Source: Oscillospiraceae bacterium
GTDB lineage: Bacteria > Bacillota > Clostridia > Oscillospirales > Acutalibacteraceae
NCBI GenBank assembly: GCA_015065545.1
Contig: SVQA01000006.1
Coordinates: forward strand, 85,753 to 149,752
Reading direction: 5' to 3'
DNA length: 64,000 bases
Shown piece after piece: positions 7,675 to 16,032 of this stretch. Made by a program: the position numbers and the translations under genes. Position 1 is the first letter of the stretch, and each line of letters begins with the position of its first letter. The notes beneath the pieces are model-generated. The model saw nothing but the letters and a program-made list of their open reading frames with translations, was not told where the DNA came from and searched no databases.

Positions 7675-9486
7675 ATGCAATATATAGATGAAAAATTCAA
7701 AGACGCTTCACCCGAAGCAACCGTTGAAAAAATTATCAATATACTTAAATCCATCAATATCGAGGTTACCGAAAACTGGCACGATTCAGGCATTGAAAAC
7801 TGCCACAGTCTTACCCTTCACGCTGGAGGAAACTTACCCACCTCCAACGGCAAAGGTGTTACAAAGGCTTTTGCCCGAGCAAGTGCTTACGGCGAGTTTA
7901 TCGAGAGATTGCAGACAAGCCTTTTCTTTTATAAATTCCAATCTTTTGAAAACGACCCGGAAGTAAACCTTCAGTGCTTCGCTCCCGACGGCAAATACTT
8001 CACCAAAGAAGAACTCCTAGAAAATGCAGATTGGTTTGACTGCCTCGTAAAAAACTACAAGGGGCTGACACGAGAATCCCTTGCAAAGCAGTGCGAAATC
8101 TATGCACACACAAACGACGGCAAGATTCTCTGCTTACCCTTCTATAGTATTTTTGAAGATAAATATGTTTACTTACCCATAGGCTTTGTTGAGTATATGT
8201 ACGGCTCAAACGGCTGTTGTGTAGGCAACACAAGGGAAGAAGCCCTCGTGCATGCACTCTCCGAAATTATGGAGCGAATTGCCAGCACCGGTGCTATCCT
8301 CAGCGGCAAGTCTTATCCCGAAATTCCGAGAGAAACCCTTGATTCATTCCCCACTGTCAATAAAATCCTCAAAAGGCTGGATGAATGCGAGGATCTGGAC
8401 GTTGCAATTCTTGATTGCTCTTTGGGAAACGGCTTCCCTGTTGTATGTACAAGAATCATCAATAAAATCTCTCACAGCTATCATATAAACTATGCCGCTG
8501 ACCCGATTCTTGAAATTGCAATAGAGCGCGGACTTACAGAAACCTTCCAGTCCAGAAACCTGAGCACAATTGCTTTAAACGAAACCAAACCAATACTCTC
8601 TGGCATAAGTAAAAACGGACTCTCTTCAAATATGATCAATCAGTTGGAAACAGGTAACGGCTGGTTCGGTGCTGATTTCTTTGCAGAAGAAATTACCTGT
8701 GCAAAGCCTGCCACAAACTTTAAAGATAATTCCGACAAAACCAATGCCGAGCTTCTTAAAATGCTCCTTGAGCTTTACAAGGAGATTGGAAATCCCGTAT
8801 TGGTCAGAAATTATAATTTTCTGGGATTCCCCTGCTATCTGGTTGTTGTACCAGGACGCTCCGAGGCTCGTCCGCTGAAGCTCACAGAGCCTATAAACGA
8901 GTATGCCATCGGCGATTTTGTAAGCGGAATCCTTCGCAATCCCAAAAAGTACGATAAATTCGATATGAGTATGGTTACAACCTTCAACAAAATGATTGAG
9001 GGTATCAACTCAAAAAGAAATAATTTCAGAAAACTTGCAGGACTCCCCCTTACAGCAAACTCCGATTCTAACCGCATCCTCTGGAATGTAACAATGGCAT
9101 ACATCTCCCTTTGCACAGGCGACATAAAGAGTACGATTAAATATACGGATGCTCTCACAAAAGTATGCCACTCAGAAGACAGAGACTACTTTGCCTGTGT
9201 AAGACAGTATCTTACCCTCAAGCACAGCGGCATCACCGATGACAAGATCTTCGTTATTCTCAAGAAGTTCAACAAAAAAGCTGCCCTTGAAAAATTCGAA
9301 GTTAACCTTAAGAACAATACATTCTTTGACGAGTACCTCCTTGAGTGCGACACAAGAAACTGTGAAAACTGCAGATATAAAAAAGATTGTCATTACGACT
9401 ATATCCGTACCTTCACAAAAAACGCAGGCGAGGTTTACAAGACCTTCACCGATGGACAGAGCAAAGAAAACTTTGTTACTCTTTAA
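7675..9486 (+). CDS. ycaO: full-length YcaO protein (E. coli YcaO type) with C-terminal Cys cluster
   Basis: 603-residue ATP-dependent cyclodehydratase/thioamide-forming superfamily protein. The three ATP/Mg-binding blocks are present: ASAYGEFIERL (69-79), ALSEIMERI (about 194-202) and ERGLTETFQSRN (284-295). The overall length, and a helical C-terminal region after the YcaO core, match E. coli YcaO, linked to RimO methylthiolation of ribosomal protein S12, more than the shorter peptide-natural-product YcaOs. No precursor peptide, dehydrogenase or ocin-ThiF gene is nearby. Odd feature: residues 558-572 hold a C-x4-C-x2-C-x5-C cluster (C558, C563, C566, C572) that could bind Zn or an Fe-S cluster; I know of no such motif in the E. 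coli protein. AAGAGGT precedes the ATG. The neighbour cyuA suggests a sulfur-transfer role. Confidence 0.88.
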   Translation: MQYIDEKFKDASPEATVEKIINILKSINIEVTENWHDSGIENCHSLTLHAGGNLPTSNGKGVTKAFARASAYGEFIERLQTSLFFYKFQSFENDPEVNLQCFAPDGKYFTKEELLENADWFDCLVKNYKGLTRESLAKQCEIYAHTNDGKILCLPFYSIFEDKYVYLPIGFVEYMYGSNGCCVGNTREEALVHALSEIMERIASTGAILSGKSYPEIPRETLDSFPTVNKILKRLDECEDLDVAILDCSLGNGFPVVCTRIINKISHSYHINYAADPILEIAIERGLTETFQSRNLSTIALNETKPILSGISKNGLSSNMINQLETGNGWFGADFFAEEITCAKPATNFKDNSDKTNAELLKMLLELYKEIGNPVLVRNYNFLGFPCYLVVVPGRSEARPLKLTEPINEYAIGDFVSGILRNPKKYDKFDMSMVTTFNKMIEGINSKRNNFRKLAGLPLTANSDSNRILWNVTMAYISLCTGDIKSTIKYTDALTKVCHSEDRDYFACVRQYLTLKHSGITDDKIFVILKKFNKKAALEKFEVNLKNNTFFDEYLLECDTRNCENCRYKKDCHYDYIRTFTKNAGEVYKTFTDGQSKENFVTL

Positions 9487-9517
9487 ACAACAGATTATAT
9501 AAAAAGGAGATGTTATT

Positions 9518-9832
9518 ATGACACCAAAAGCAATGAGAACTTTAGGAACAATAATGCTTATAGTCGGTATCTGCATGGCGGTACCCGGTATCATCGGACT
9601 TGTTACATCTGATGATTTTGATATAAAGGAAATTTTTGTATTATTTTACCTCTTTGGAACACTGATTGGTTTAGGCAGCATTCCCCTGCTTATCGTTTCG
9701 GGCATTAAAATACGTAATGCAGAAAACAAAACAGCAAGAGAAGAAATTTACGGCTACTGTCCCAAATGCGGCAACCCCAGACGCCGTGAGGATACCTTCT
9801 GCAGCAATTGCGGAACACAGCTTCCTTACTAA
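9518..9832 (+). CDS. small membrane protein with C-terminal zinc ribbon
   Basis: 104 residues. Two predicted transmembrane helices (about 8-29 and 41-64) are followed by a short cytoplasmic tail ending in a zinc ribbon, CPKCGNPRRR plus FCSNCGTQLPY (two CxxC pairs). AAGGAG precedes the ATG, 31 bp after ycaO, so it is probably co-transcribed with it and ends at the following terminator. The family is unrecognised beyond the zinc-ribbon class. A link to YcaO rests on proximity only. Confidence 0.75.
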   Translation: MTPKAMRTLGTIMLIVGICMAVPGIIGLVTSDDFDIKEIFVLFYLFGTLIGLGSIPLLIVSGIKIRNAENKTAREEIYGYCPKCGNPRRREDTFCSNCGTQLPY

Positions 9833-9856
9833 AATTAAACATATTATCAATGAAAG

Positions 9857-9889
9857 GGCTATGGCATTTAAAATGCCATAGCCTTTTTA
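9857..9889 (+). terminator. intrinsic terminator after the ycaO transcript
   Basis: Stem GGCTATGGCATTT / AAATGCCATAGCC (9857-9869, 9871-9883) followed by TTTTTAT. Nearly symmetric, so it may also serve the convergent SDR gene, whose stop is at 9890. Confidence 0.8.
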
Positions 9890-10789
9890 TCATAAATTCT
9901 TATCAATAAACTCAATAATAGGTTTTATATTCACCTTATCTCTGTTTTTCACAAACCAATTGAACGAGGCTTTCAGTCCTTCTGAAAGAGAAGTTATATT
10001 TTGCATAAGTGCCTTTTGTCTTGACACATCCAACGAATACTCGTAATCATAAAAACTGAAATACTGTTTTTGGTCTATATCTCGGTGAACTCTCACATAT
10101 TCAACTTTCTTGCCCACTGCTTCATAGCAAAGCGTTACCCAATCCTTTACACTTATACATTCTTCATTACCCACATTATAAACTCTATATGCGGGTTGTT
10201 TTTCTAATAATAAGTCCAAAAATCTGCACAAGTCCAGAGCATAGAAAAACTGCAGTTTCATCTCGCCGTCTTTGGGAAGATAGAAAGGTCTGTCTGCAAG
10301 AGCACAATCAAAAACAAAGCCCTCTCTGTAAACATTATTTCCTTCGCCATAAAGATAAGGAGGACGCAGGATGTAGGCATCAGACACTCGTGCCAAAAGA
10401 GCCTTTTCAGCCTCTACCTTTCCTGTGCTGTAAGCACCCCATATTTTATTATCACCTATTGATAAATCCTCCGAAAAAGGCTGTGCTGCTGTTTCGGGAT
10501 ATACCGCACTTGAGCTTATAAGTATATATTTCTCAAATACTCCGAGTCCATCAAGAAGTAAATTTACATCCGCCCCATTATAAGCCGTAACATCAAAAAC
10601 GACATCAAAATGGTGCTCTTTGAGCACATTCCCCAAATTGTGCCTGTCTGCTTCAATAAGCTTTACTCCTGCACTTTGCGGCTTTGTGTTGCGGTTAAGC
10701 ACATAAACCTCGTATCCTTTGTCCACATAATATTCGGCAATGTATCTGCTTAAAAATTGTGTGCCCCCTGTAACTAACACCTTTTTCAT
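9890..10789 (-). CDS. NAD-dependent epimerase/dehydratase family (extended SDR)
   Basis: 299-residue Rossmann-fold protein. The N-terminal nucleotide-binding loop is VLVTGGTQFLSRY (the usual third Gly is replaced), a Ser-rich strand SSSAVYP supplies the catalytic Ser, and YSTGK gives the YxxxK pair. The C-terminal half carries NVGNEECISVKDW, typical of sugar-nucleotide epimerase/reductase-like proteins. Members act on nucleotide sugars or are RNA-binding (CSP41-like). The substrate cannot be assigned. Monocistronic; the start at 10789 follows a GGAGCG-type site. Convergent with the ycaO transcript. Confidence 0.8.
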   Translation of the reverse strand: MKKVLVTGGTQFLSRYIAEYYVDKGYEVYVLNRNTKPQSAGVKLIEADRHNLGNVLKEHHFDVVFDVTAYNGADVNLLLDGLGVFEKYILISSSAVYPETAAQPFSEDLSIGDNKIWGAYSTGKVEAEKALLARVSDAYILRPPYLYGEGNNVYREGFVFDCALADRPFYLPKDGEMKLQFFYALDLCRFLDLLLEKQPAYRVYNVGNEECISVKDWVTLCYEAVGKKVEYVRVHRDIDQKQYFSFYDYEYSLDVSRQKALMQNITSLSEGLKASFNWFVKNRDKVNIKPIIEFIDKNL

Positions 10790-10816
10790 ATTATCGCTCC
10801 TTTTAAGATTCCTGCA

Positions 10817-10850
10817 AAATAAGCCTGTACCTCTTTTCGAAGTACAGGCT
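10817..10850 (-). terminator. intrinsic terminator of lysS
   Basis: 9-bp stem AGCCTGTAC / GTACAGGCT (10822-10830, 10842-10850), with TTATTTT on the minus strand. Confidence 0.75.
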
Positions 10851-10862
10851 TTGTTTTAAAAA

Positions 10863-12800
10863 TTAATAAAGTTTTGCACCTGCGGGGATGCGGTTAGAAA
10901 CCATAAGGAGATTCAGTTTCTCCTCGCCCTCTTCTGTGTGCACAGCAGAGAGGAGCATACCGCAGCTCTCAATACCCATCATAGCTCTGGGAGGCAGATT
11001 TGTGATTGCCACAAGAGTCTTACCCACAAGCTCTTCGGGCTCATAGTATGCGTGAATACCGGAGAGGATTGTTCTATCCTCGCCTGTGCCATCGTCAAGT
11101 GTAAACTTAAGGAGCTTCTTGGATTTGGGAACAGCCTCGCAAGACTTAACCTTAACAGCTCTGAAGTCACTCTTTGAGAAGGTCTCGAAGTCAACGCAGT
11201 CTTTAAAAAGAGGCTCAATTTCTACCTTAGAGAAATCGATAACTTCCTCTACTGTCTCTTCCTCTGCTTTTACAGAGGGAGCCTTGTTGGCACGCTTGCC
11301 CTCTTCAATAGGCTTCATTGTGGGGAAGATGATAACATCACGGATAGAAGCAGAGTCGGTAAGAAGCATAACAAGTCTGTCGATGCCCATACCCATACCG
11401 CCTGTGGGAGGCATACCGTAGGAAAGAGCTGTGAGGAAATCCTCGTCAATCTCGTTAGCCTCATCGTCGCCTGCTGCGCGGAGCATCATCTGATGCTCAA
11501 AACGGCTTCTCTGGTCAATGGGGTCATTAAGCTCTGTGTATGCATTAGCAAGCTCACGTCGTGTTACAAAGAGCTCGAAACGGTCAACAAGAAGAGGATT
11601 GTCTGCCATACGCTTTGTAAGGGGAGAAACCTCAACAGGATAATCTGTAATAAATGTGGGCTGAACAAGCTGTTCTTCAACGAACTCTTCAAAAGCGGTG
11701 TTAAGGATATTACCCCAAGTATCAGTTGCCTTAACCTCAAGGTTAAGCTCCTTTGCAACCTCTTTTGCCTTCTCTGTGTCGCCCATAAATGCACCGAAGT
11801 CTACGTTTGCATACTGCTTAACAGCATCAATCATAGTCATTCTCTTAAAAGGCAGAGAAAGGTCAATCTTCTCACCCTGATACTCAATCTGATCTGTACC
11901 GTTGGCAGAAACACAGCATCTGTTGATAATCTGCTCTGTACGCTCCATCATACCGCGAAGGTCAGTGAACGCCTCGTAAATCTCGATAGTTGTAAACTCG
12001 GGGTTGTGCTTAACATCCATACCCTCGTTTCTGAAGAGTCTGCCGATTTCGTAAACTCTCTCCATACCGCCAACAATAAGACGCTTTAAGTAAAGCTCTG
12101 TAGCGATTCTTAAGTACATATCAAGGTTTAGGGTGTTATGGTGAGTAATAAAAGGACGTGCATTAGCACCGCCTGCAATTGTAGAGAGCACGGGAGTCTC
12201 TACCTCAAAATAGTTAAGAGAATCCAGATATTTTCTGATTTCGGATACGATTCTTGTACGCTTCTTGAATGTATCCATAACATCGGGATTCATAATCATA
12301 TCAACATAACGCTGACGATAGCGAAGGTCGGGGTCCTTAAGACCATGGAACTTCTCAGGGAGAGGAATAAGAGATTTAGCAAGAAGCTTTACAGCGGTAG
12401 CGTGAACAGAAATCTCACCCATCTGTGTTCTGAAAACAAAGCCCTTAATCTCTGCAACATCGCCGATGTCCCACTTCTTAAGGTCTGCGTAAGCGTCTTC
12501 GCCCAAATCGTCAAACTTAGCAAAAATCTGGATCTTGCCGGTAACATCCCACAAATCCATAAACATAACCTTGCCCTTGCCGCGCTTGGACTTTATACGG
12601 CCTGCAACGCAAACGGTCTTGCCCTCAAGCTCCTCAAAGCTTGTGGCAATATCTGTGCAATAGGTGTCTCTCTGGGAAGTGTTTACCATAAAAGGATCTT
12701 TACCTGCCTGCTGCAAAGCGGCAAGTTTGTCCATTCTTATCTGCTGCTGTTCGCTTATATTTTCCTTAGGAGCCTTTATGCCCTGATTATTCTCGCTCAT
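10863..12800 (-). CDS. lysS: lysyl-tRNA synthetase (class II) fused to a C-terminal tRNA-binding domain
   Basis: 645 residues, against about 490-500 for ordinary bacterial LysRS. Residues 1-500 form the usual enzyme: an OB-fold anticodon-binding domain, then the class II core with motif 2 (YEIGRLFRNEG) and motif 3 (GGMGMGIDRLVMLLT). After a charged linker (about 500-535), residues 537-645 form an EMAP-II/Trbp111/MetG-C-type tRNA-binding OB domain (SDFRAVKVKSCEAVPKSKKL, then NLPPRAMMGIESCGMLL). That module is normally free-standing or at the C-terminus of MetRS. It should raise tRNA affinity in trans to the anticodon domain. greA lies 79 bp upstream on the same strand, so the pair may form an operon with a weak hairpin between. 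Confidence 0.93.
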   Translation of the reverse strand: MSENNQGIKAPKENISEQQQIRMDKLAALQQAGKDPFMVNTSQRDTYCTDIATSFEELEGKTVCVAGRIKSKRGKGKVMFMDLWDVTGKIQIFAKFDDLGEDAYADLKKWDIGDVAEIKGFVFRTQMGEISVHATAVKLLAKSLIPLPEKFHGLKDPDLRYRQRYVDMIMNPDVMDTFKKRTRIVSEIRKYLDSLNYFEVETPVLSTIAGGANARPFITHHNTLNLDMYLRIATELYLKRLIVGGMERVYEIGRLFRNEGMDVKHNPEFTTIEIYEAFTDLRGMMERTEQIINRCCVSANGTDQIEYQGEKIDLSLPFKRMTMIDAVKQYANVDFGAFMGDTEKAKEVAKELNLEVKATDTWGNILNTAFEEFVEEQLVQPTFITDYPVEVSPLTKRMADNPLLVDRFELFVTRRELANAYTELNDPIDQRSRFEHQMMLRAAGDDEANEIDEDFLTALSYGMPPTGGMGMGIDRLVMLLTDSASIRDVIIFPTMKPIEEGKRANKAPSVKAEEETVEEVIDFSKVEIEPLFKDCVDFETFSKSDFRAVKVKSCEAVPKSKKLLKFTLDDGTGEDRTILSGIHAYYEPEELVGKTLVAITNLPPRAMMGIESCGMLLSAVHTEEGEEKLNLLMVSNRIPAGAKLY

Positions 12801-12849
12801 ACAAAAATTCCTTTCCTGTGAACATTTACTGCAATAATAAATTGCGAAA

Positions 12850-12869
12850 GGGCGACCTTTAAGCCGCCC
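12850..12869 (-). terminator. weak hairpin between greA and lysS
   Basis: GGGCG / CGCCC stem (12850-12854, 12865-12869), followed on the minus strand by TTTCGCAATTT. Short and with an interrupted T run, so it may only attenuate greA read-through into lysS. Confidence 0.35.
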
Positions 12870-12879
12870 GAGATATCGC

Positions 12880-13356
12880 TTATTTCTTGGAGATTTCGAG
12901 GATCTTAAATCCTATAATACCCGAAGGAGTCTCAACCTCTACCACGTCACCAACACCGTGACCGATAAGAGCCTTACCGACAGGAGATTCGTCAGAAAGC
13001 TTTGCCTCTTTTGGATTAGCCTCGCTGGAACCTGTAATCATATAGGTAACCTCTTTCGAAAGCTTGAGGTTTTCAAGTCTTACAACAGAGCCTACATGTA
13101 CAGTTTCGGTAGAAATATTGGTTTCATCAATAACAACTGCCACCTTGAGAGTTGCTTCGATAGTTGCAATTCTTGCCTCAAGAATACCCTGCTCGTTCTT
13201 TGCATCCTCGTACTCGCTGTTTTCAGAGAGGTCACCAAAGGAACGTGCAACCTTGATTTTTTCTGCAACTTCCATTTTCTTTTCGCCTGTGAGATATTCC
13301 AGCTCCTCAACCAACTTCTGATATCCTTCAGTTGTGAGCATAACGGATTTAGCCAT
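12880..13356 (-). CDS. greA: transcription elongation factor GreA
   Basis: 158 residues, the family length. The N-terminal antiparallel coiled coil begins [16 protein letters not shown] and has the acidic tip region ([17 protein letters not shown]) that reaches the RNA polymerase active site through the secondary channel. The C-terminal FKBP-like half ends [21 protein letters not shown]. GreA stimulates cleavage of backtracked transcripts. A consensus promoter lies just upstream, and lysS follows on the same strand. Confidence 0.95.
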   Translation of the reverse strand: MAKSVMLTTEGYQKLVEELEYLTGEKKMEVAEKIKVARSFGDLSENSEYEDAKNEQGILEARIATIEATLKVAVVIDETNISTETVHVGSVVRLENLKLSKEVTYMITGSSEANPKEAKLSDESPVGKALIGHGVGDVVEVETPSGIIGFKILEISKK

Positions 13357-13395
13357 TGTGGGATCATCCTTTCAAATTCTATTTACATAAATATC

Positions 13396-13424
13396 ATTAT
13401 ATGATTATTTTTACTATATGTCAA
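13396..13424 (-). promoter_or_regulatory. promoter of greA
   Basis: Minus strand -35 TTGACA (13419-13424), 17-bp spacer, -10 TATAAT (13396-13401). The -35 overlaps the last codons of the upstream gene. Confidence 0.7.
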
Positions 13425-14254
13425 GTACCGAACTTCTCCTCAAAATATTTCTTTAAGGATAAGGTTGTCTGGGAATCTGCGTGGTTTGCACAGACGAAGG
13501 GTACGAGTGAGCCTATGGAATAAACATTACACAAAGAATACAAAGCTCCGCCAAAAGATTCCGCATCTGTACCCTGCGGACGAAGGCTGTCAAGCTCCTT
13601 GGGAAGTCGGAAAGAATATTTATAATAAACCGAACAAGGCAAAGAAACCTTCGGACACACCGACGTAAGCACTACAGCTTTAGGCATAGGAAAAAACCTC
13701 TCCTTAATAACTGCAGGGGCGATGATAAATCCACAGCTTCCCAAAGCAGAAATGCACCTCACAGGCCGAAGCATCGCTCCTGTTTCAGATATAATCTCCT
13801 CTGCCATAGCCGAATACATCTTCATATTCTTTGTTACCACTACCATATTATCCGTATATTTAAGAAGGAAGGGCACAAAAGATGCAAAATCTCCCGTTGG
13901 GTCATACAGCCCCACCCGAAGCTCTTTTGGCACACTCTCCATTATATCCAGCACCTCCAAAGCCATATTGGTACAAAGACGCTGACGAAGCTCCACGGGT
14001 ACAAAGGGTACAAAATCTGCCGAGGGGTCAACTTCCTCTTTGCCGCTGTAAACTACTTTGCCGCCTTCTTTACTAATCCTTTTTCCAATTTTCTTCCAGT
14101 TTACCCTGCCATTTCTTGCCACATAGTCCAGATATCCGATTTTAAAGTTTTTATTATCCGCATAATAGTATTTCATCGAATTGTGAAGAAACCTTCCCCA
14201 TATCCTCAAAGAACCTTTTGGCTCCCAGCATTCAACATTCAAAACCGTAAACAT
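13421..14254 (-). CDS. unknown protein at the end of the fts operon
   Basis: 277 residues, family not recognised. No signal peptide or membrane helix. The N-terminal third is basic and aromatic. The central part alternates strands and helices in a Rossmann-like way (VGLYDPTGDFASFVPF, MVVVTKNMKMY, then CGFIIAPAVI), as if one face binds a nucleotide or mimics a dehydrogenase domain, but no catalytic motif is visible. It is the last gene of the ftsE-ftsX-envC run. Its GGGAGG ribosome binding site lies in the 3' arm of a terminator-like hairpin directly before the ATG, so its expression is probably set by read-through or local melting. Confidence 0.7.
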   Translation of the reverse strand: MFTVLNVECWEPKGSLRIWGRFLHNSMKYYYADNKNFKIGYLDYVARNGRVNWKKIGKRISKEGGKVVYSGKEEVDPSADFVPFVPVELRQRLCTNMALEVLDIMESVPKELRVGLYDPTGDFASFVPFLLKYTDNMVVVTKNMKMYSAMAEEIISETGAMLRPVRCISALGSCGFIIAPAVIKERFFPMPKAVVLTSVCPKVSLPCSVYYKYSFRLPKELDSLRPQGTDAESFGGALYSLCNVYSIGSLVPFVCANHADSQTTLSLKKYFEEKFGT

Positions 14255-14295
14255 AAAAAACCTCCCGCATTAACTTATAAAGTATATGCGGGAGG
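14255..14295 (-). promoter_or_regulatory. terminator-like hairpin that sequesters the ribosome binding site
   Basis: Perfect 10-bp stem CCTCCCGCAT / ATGCGGGAGG (14261-14270, 14286-14295), 15-nt loop. On the minus strand the 3' arm supplies GGGAGG, then TTTTTT, then AUG at 14254. One element can thus act both as terminator of the upstream gene and as a lid on the next gene's ribosome binding site. Confidence 0.7.
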
Positions 14296-14311
14296 ATATT
14301 TGTTTATTATT

Positions 14312-14755
14312 TTACTCTGCTTCGGTTGTGGCAGGTGCTTCGGTAGTAACTGCAGAGGTTGAATTTTCCTCAGTTGCAAGCTCCTTATACTGCTCTTCTG
14401 CAAGCACCACAATTCTCGAACCGTTTGCAAGCACAAAGGTTGCAAATTCCGAATTAGAAAATTCGCTTTCGCTGTATTCCTGAGCGGTAAGCAAGAGCAC
14501 TCTGCCATCATAGGAATCAACCAAAGCTTCTATTGTCTTCAGCTCTTTTTTCTCGGTATCAGCCTTATAGAAACTGTTTTCTCTCAAAAAATCGTCAACC
14601 GCCGCATAATTAGAAAACATCTGCTGTTTCTCGTTAAGGTCTGTAAGTTTTTTATTCATAGACTTAATCGCAATTGTATAAGCAAGAGTGAACACAAGAG
14701 CCGATACAATAAAAACAATGGCAATAACAATCGGAAGTGAAACTTTCTTTTTCAT
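14312..14755 (-). CDS. membrane-anchored protein resembling a truncated S41 protease N-terminus
   Basis: 147 residues. One transmembrane helix (about 8-30), then a helical segment (KSMNKKLTDLNEKQQMFS, VDDFLRENSF), a short region ending in DSYDGRVLLLTAQEYSE, and a Thr/Glu-rich tail. This order matches the N-terminal anchor and lead-in of clostridial S41 (CtpA-like) proteases, which commonly follow ftsE-ftsX-envC; their equivalent segment reads roughly 'GLGDPYSxYLTxEEY'. The PDZ and protease domains are absent, so it is either a decayed S41 gene or a reduced, non-catalytic remnant kept in the operon. The frame is intact with a good start. The homology is by eye and moderately sure. Confidence 0.6.
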   Translation of the reverse strand: MKKKVSLPIVIAIVFIVSALVFTLAYTIAIKSMNKKLTDLNEKQQMFSNYAAVDDFLRENSFYKADTEKKELKTIEALVDSYDGRVLLLTAQEYSESEFSNSEFATFVLANGSRIVVLAEEQYKELATEENSTSAVTTEAPATTEAE

Positions 14756-14767
14756 ACGCCATTCTCC

Positions 14768-15997
14768 TTAATATCCCAATTCTGTTCTGGGGTCGTATTT
14801 TTCGCCGTAGTATCTGCACTCAAAATGGAGGTGAGGACCTGTGGAATATCCTGTTGAACCGCCGTATCCGATAACCTCGCCTGCAGAAACATACTGACCT
14901 ACATAAATTGTGTTGTAAGAAAGATGAGCATAAATAGTAGCTTTTCCGCCGCCGTGATCAATCCATACATAGTTACCGAATCCGCCGCCGCAACCGCAAC
15001 TGCCGTATTTACCCCAGTTATGTGTACAACCGTTATACGAATCTATAACAGTGCCCGAAGCCGCCGCAACTACTGTTGCACCCATAAAGCCCGGACCTGC
15101 AATATCAATACCGCCATGGTAGTAGCCTGTTCTCTCTTCGTAATATTCAGAACTTCTCCAGTAAAAACCGGGTACAGGCCATACATAACTGCCTGTGTAT
15201 TCGGGAGTAGGACCTACTGTACCGCCGCTGTTTCCGCCCTGCTGTTGCTCAAGTCGTTCCTGTTCCAGTCTCTTCTGCTCCTCGTAATAATCCTCAATCT
15301 TCTGGTCGATCTCTGCTACCGCATCTTCTCTCTCTTTATGCAGTTCTTCTATGTCCTTTTTTTCGCCGTAAAGAGTTGCAAGAGCCTCCTGATTTTCTTC
15401 AAGCAAAGCATTAAGCTCGTCCTGATTCGCCTGAAGTGTAGTTCTTTCTTCCTCAATCTTTGCTTTATCCTGAGACAGAGTAGCCATAACTTCGTTTACC
15501 GAATCCAGCTGTGTTTCAATATCGTCAATAAGCTTTGCATCGCTTTCTGCAATACTCTCTACAAGCTGAACACTGTCAACAAAATCCGAAAAACTGCCTG
15601 CACCCAAAATTATCTCCAGAGTAGAAGCCTCTCCTGCTTTGTAAAGAGAGCAAAGCCTCTTTCGAAGCAACTCAAGTCCTTCCTCTGCTTCTCTGTTAAG
15701 AGCTTCTTTTTCGTCCTCTTTCTTTGCAATTTCGGTTTCATAATAAGCAATCTTCTCTCGGTTGAGAACAATCTGATCATTTATGTTTGTAATTTTCGCA
15801 GTCAAAGTTGCTATGTACTCCTCCTGCTTTTCGATTTCGCCTTCCTTCTGAGCCAGTTGTTCTTCGTACTCCCGAGCTTCCTGCTCCAGTCTTTTCTGTT
15901 CGCTCTCAAGCTCGCTGATGGTATCAGCGTTTATACAGATAACCGCACCCATAACAATGATTACTGCAATAATCAAAGACAAAAGTCTTTTAAGCAT
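14768..15997 (-). CDS. EnvC-type murein hydrolase activator with M23 (LytM) domain
   Basis: 409 residues from the ATG at 15997, chosen because AGAGGTGA lies 4 bases upstream; an in-frame start 14 codons earlier would overlap the end of ftsX. Signal peptide (LKRLLSLIIAVIIVMGAV), a long coiled coil (about 25-235) rich in Glu/Lys/Gln, a Gly/Gln linker, then an M23 domain with HGGIDIAG, YAHLSYN and the HLHFE zinc motif. A Cys/Gly-rich insertion (CTHNWGKYGSCGCGGG) sits in the M23 domain. FtsEX recruits and switches such proteins to activate cell-wall cleavage at division. The M23 motifs look intact, so it may cut peptidoglycan itself. Directly downstream of ftsX. Confidence 0.88.
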   Translation of the reverse strand: MLKRLLSLIIAVIIVMGAVICINADTISELESEQKRLEQEAREYEEQLAQKEGEIEKQEEYIATLTAKITNINDQIVLNREKIAYYETEIAKKEDEKEALNREAEEGLELLRKRLCSLYKAGEASTLEIILGAGSFSDFVDSVQLVESIAESDAKLIDDIETQLDSVNEVMATLSQDKAKIEEERTTLQANQDELNALLEENQEALATLYGEKKDIEELHKEREDAVAEIDQKIEDYYEEQKRLEQERLEQQQGGNSGGTVGPTPEYTGSYVWPVPGFYWRSSEYYEERTGYYHGGIDIAGPGFMGATVVAAASGTVIDSYNGCTHNWGKYGSCGCGGGFGNYVWIDHGGGKATIYAHLSYNTIYVGQYVSAGEVIGYGGSTGYSTGPHLHFECRYYGEKYDPRTELGY

Positions 15998-16032
15998 CAA
16001 ATCACCTCTTTGTTTTTCAAATACCTTCTGTT

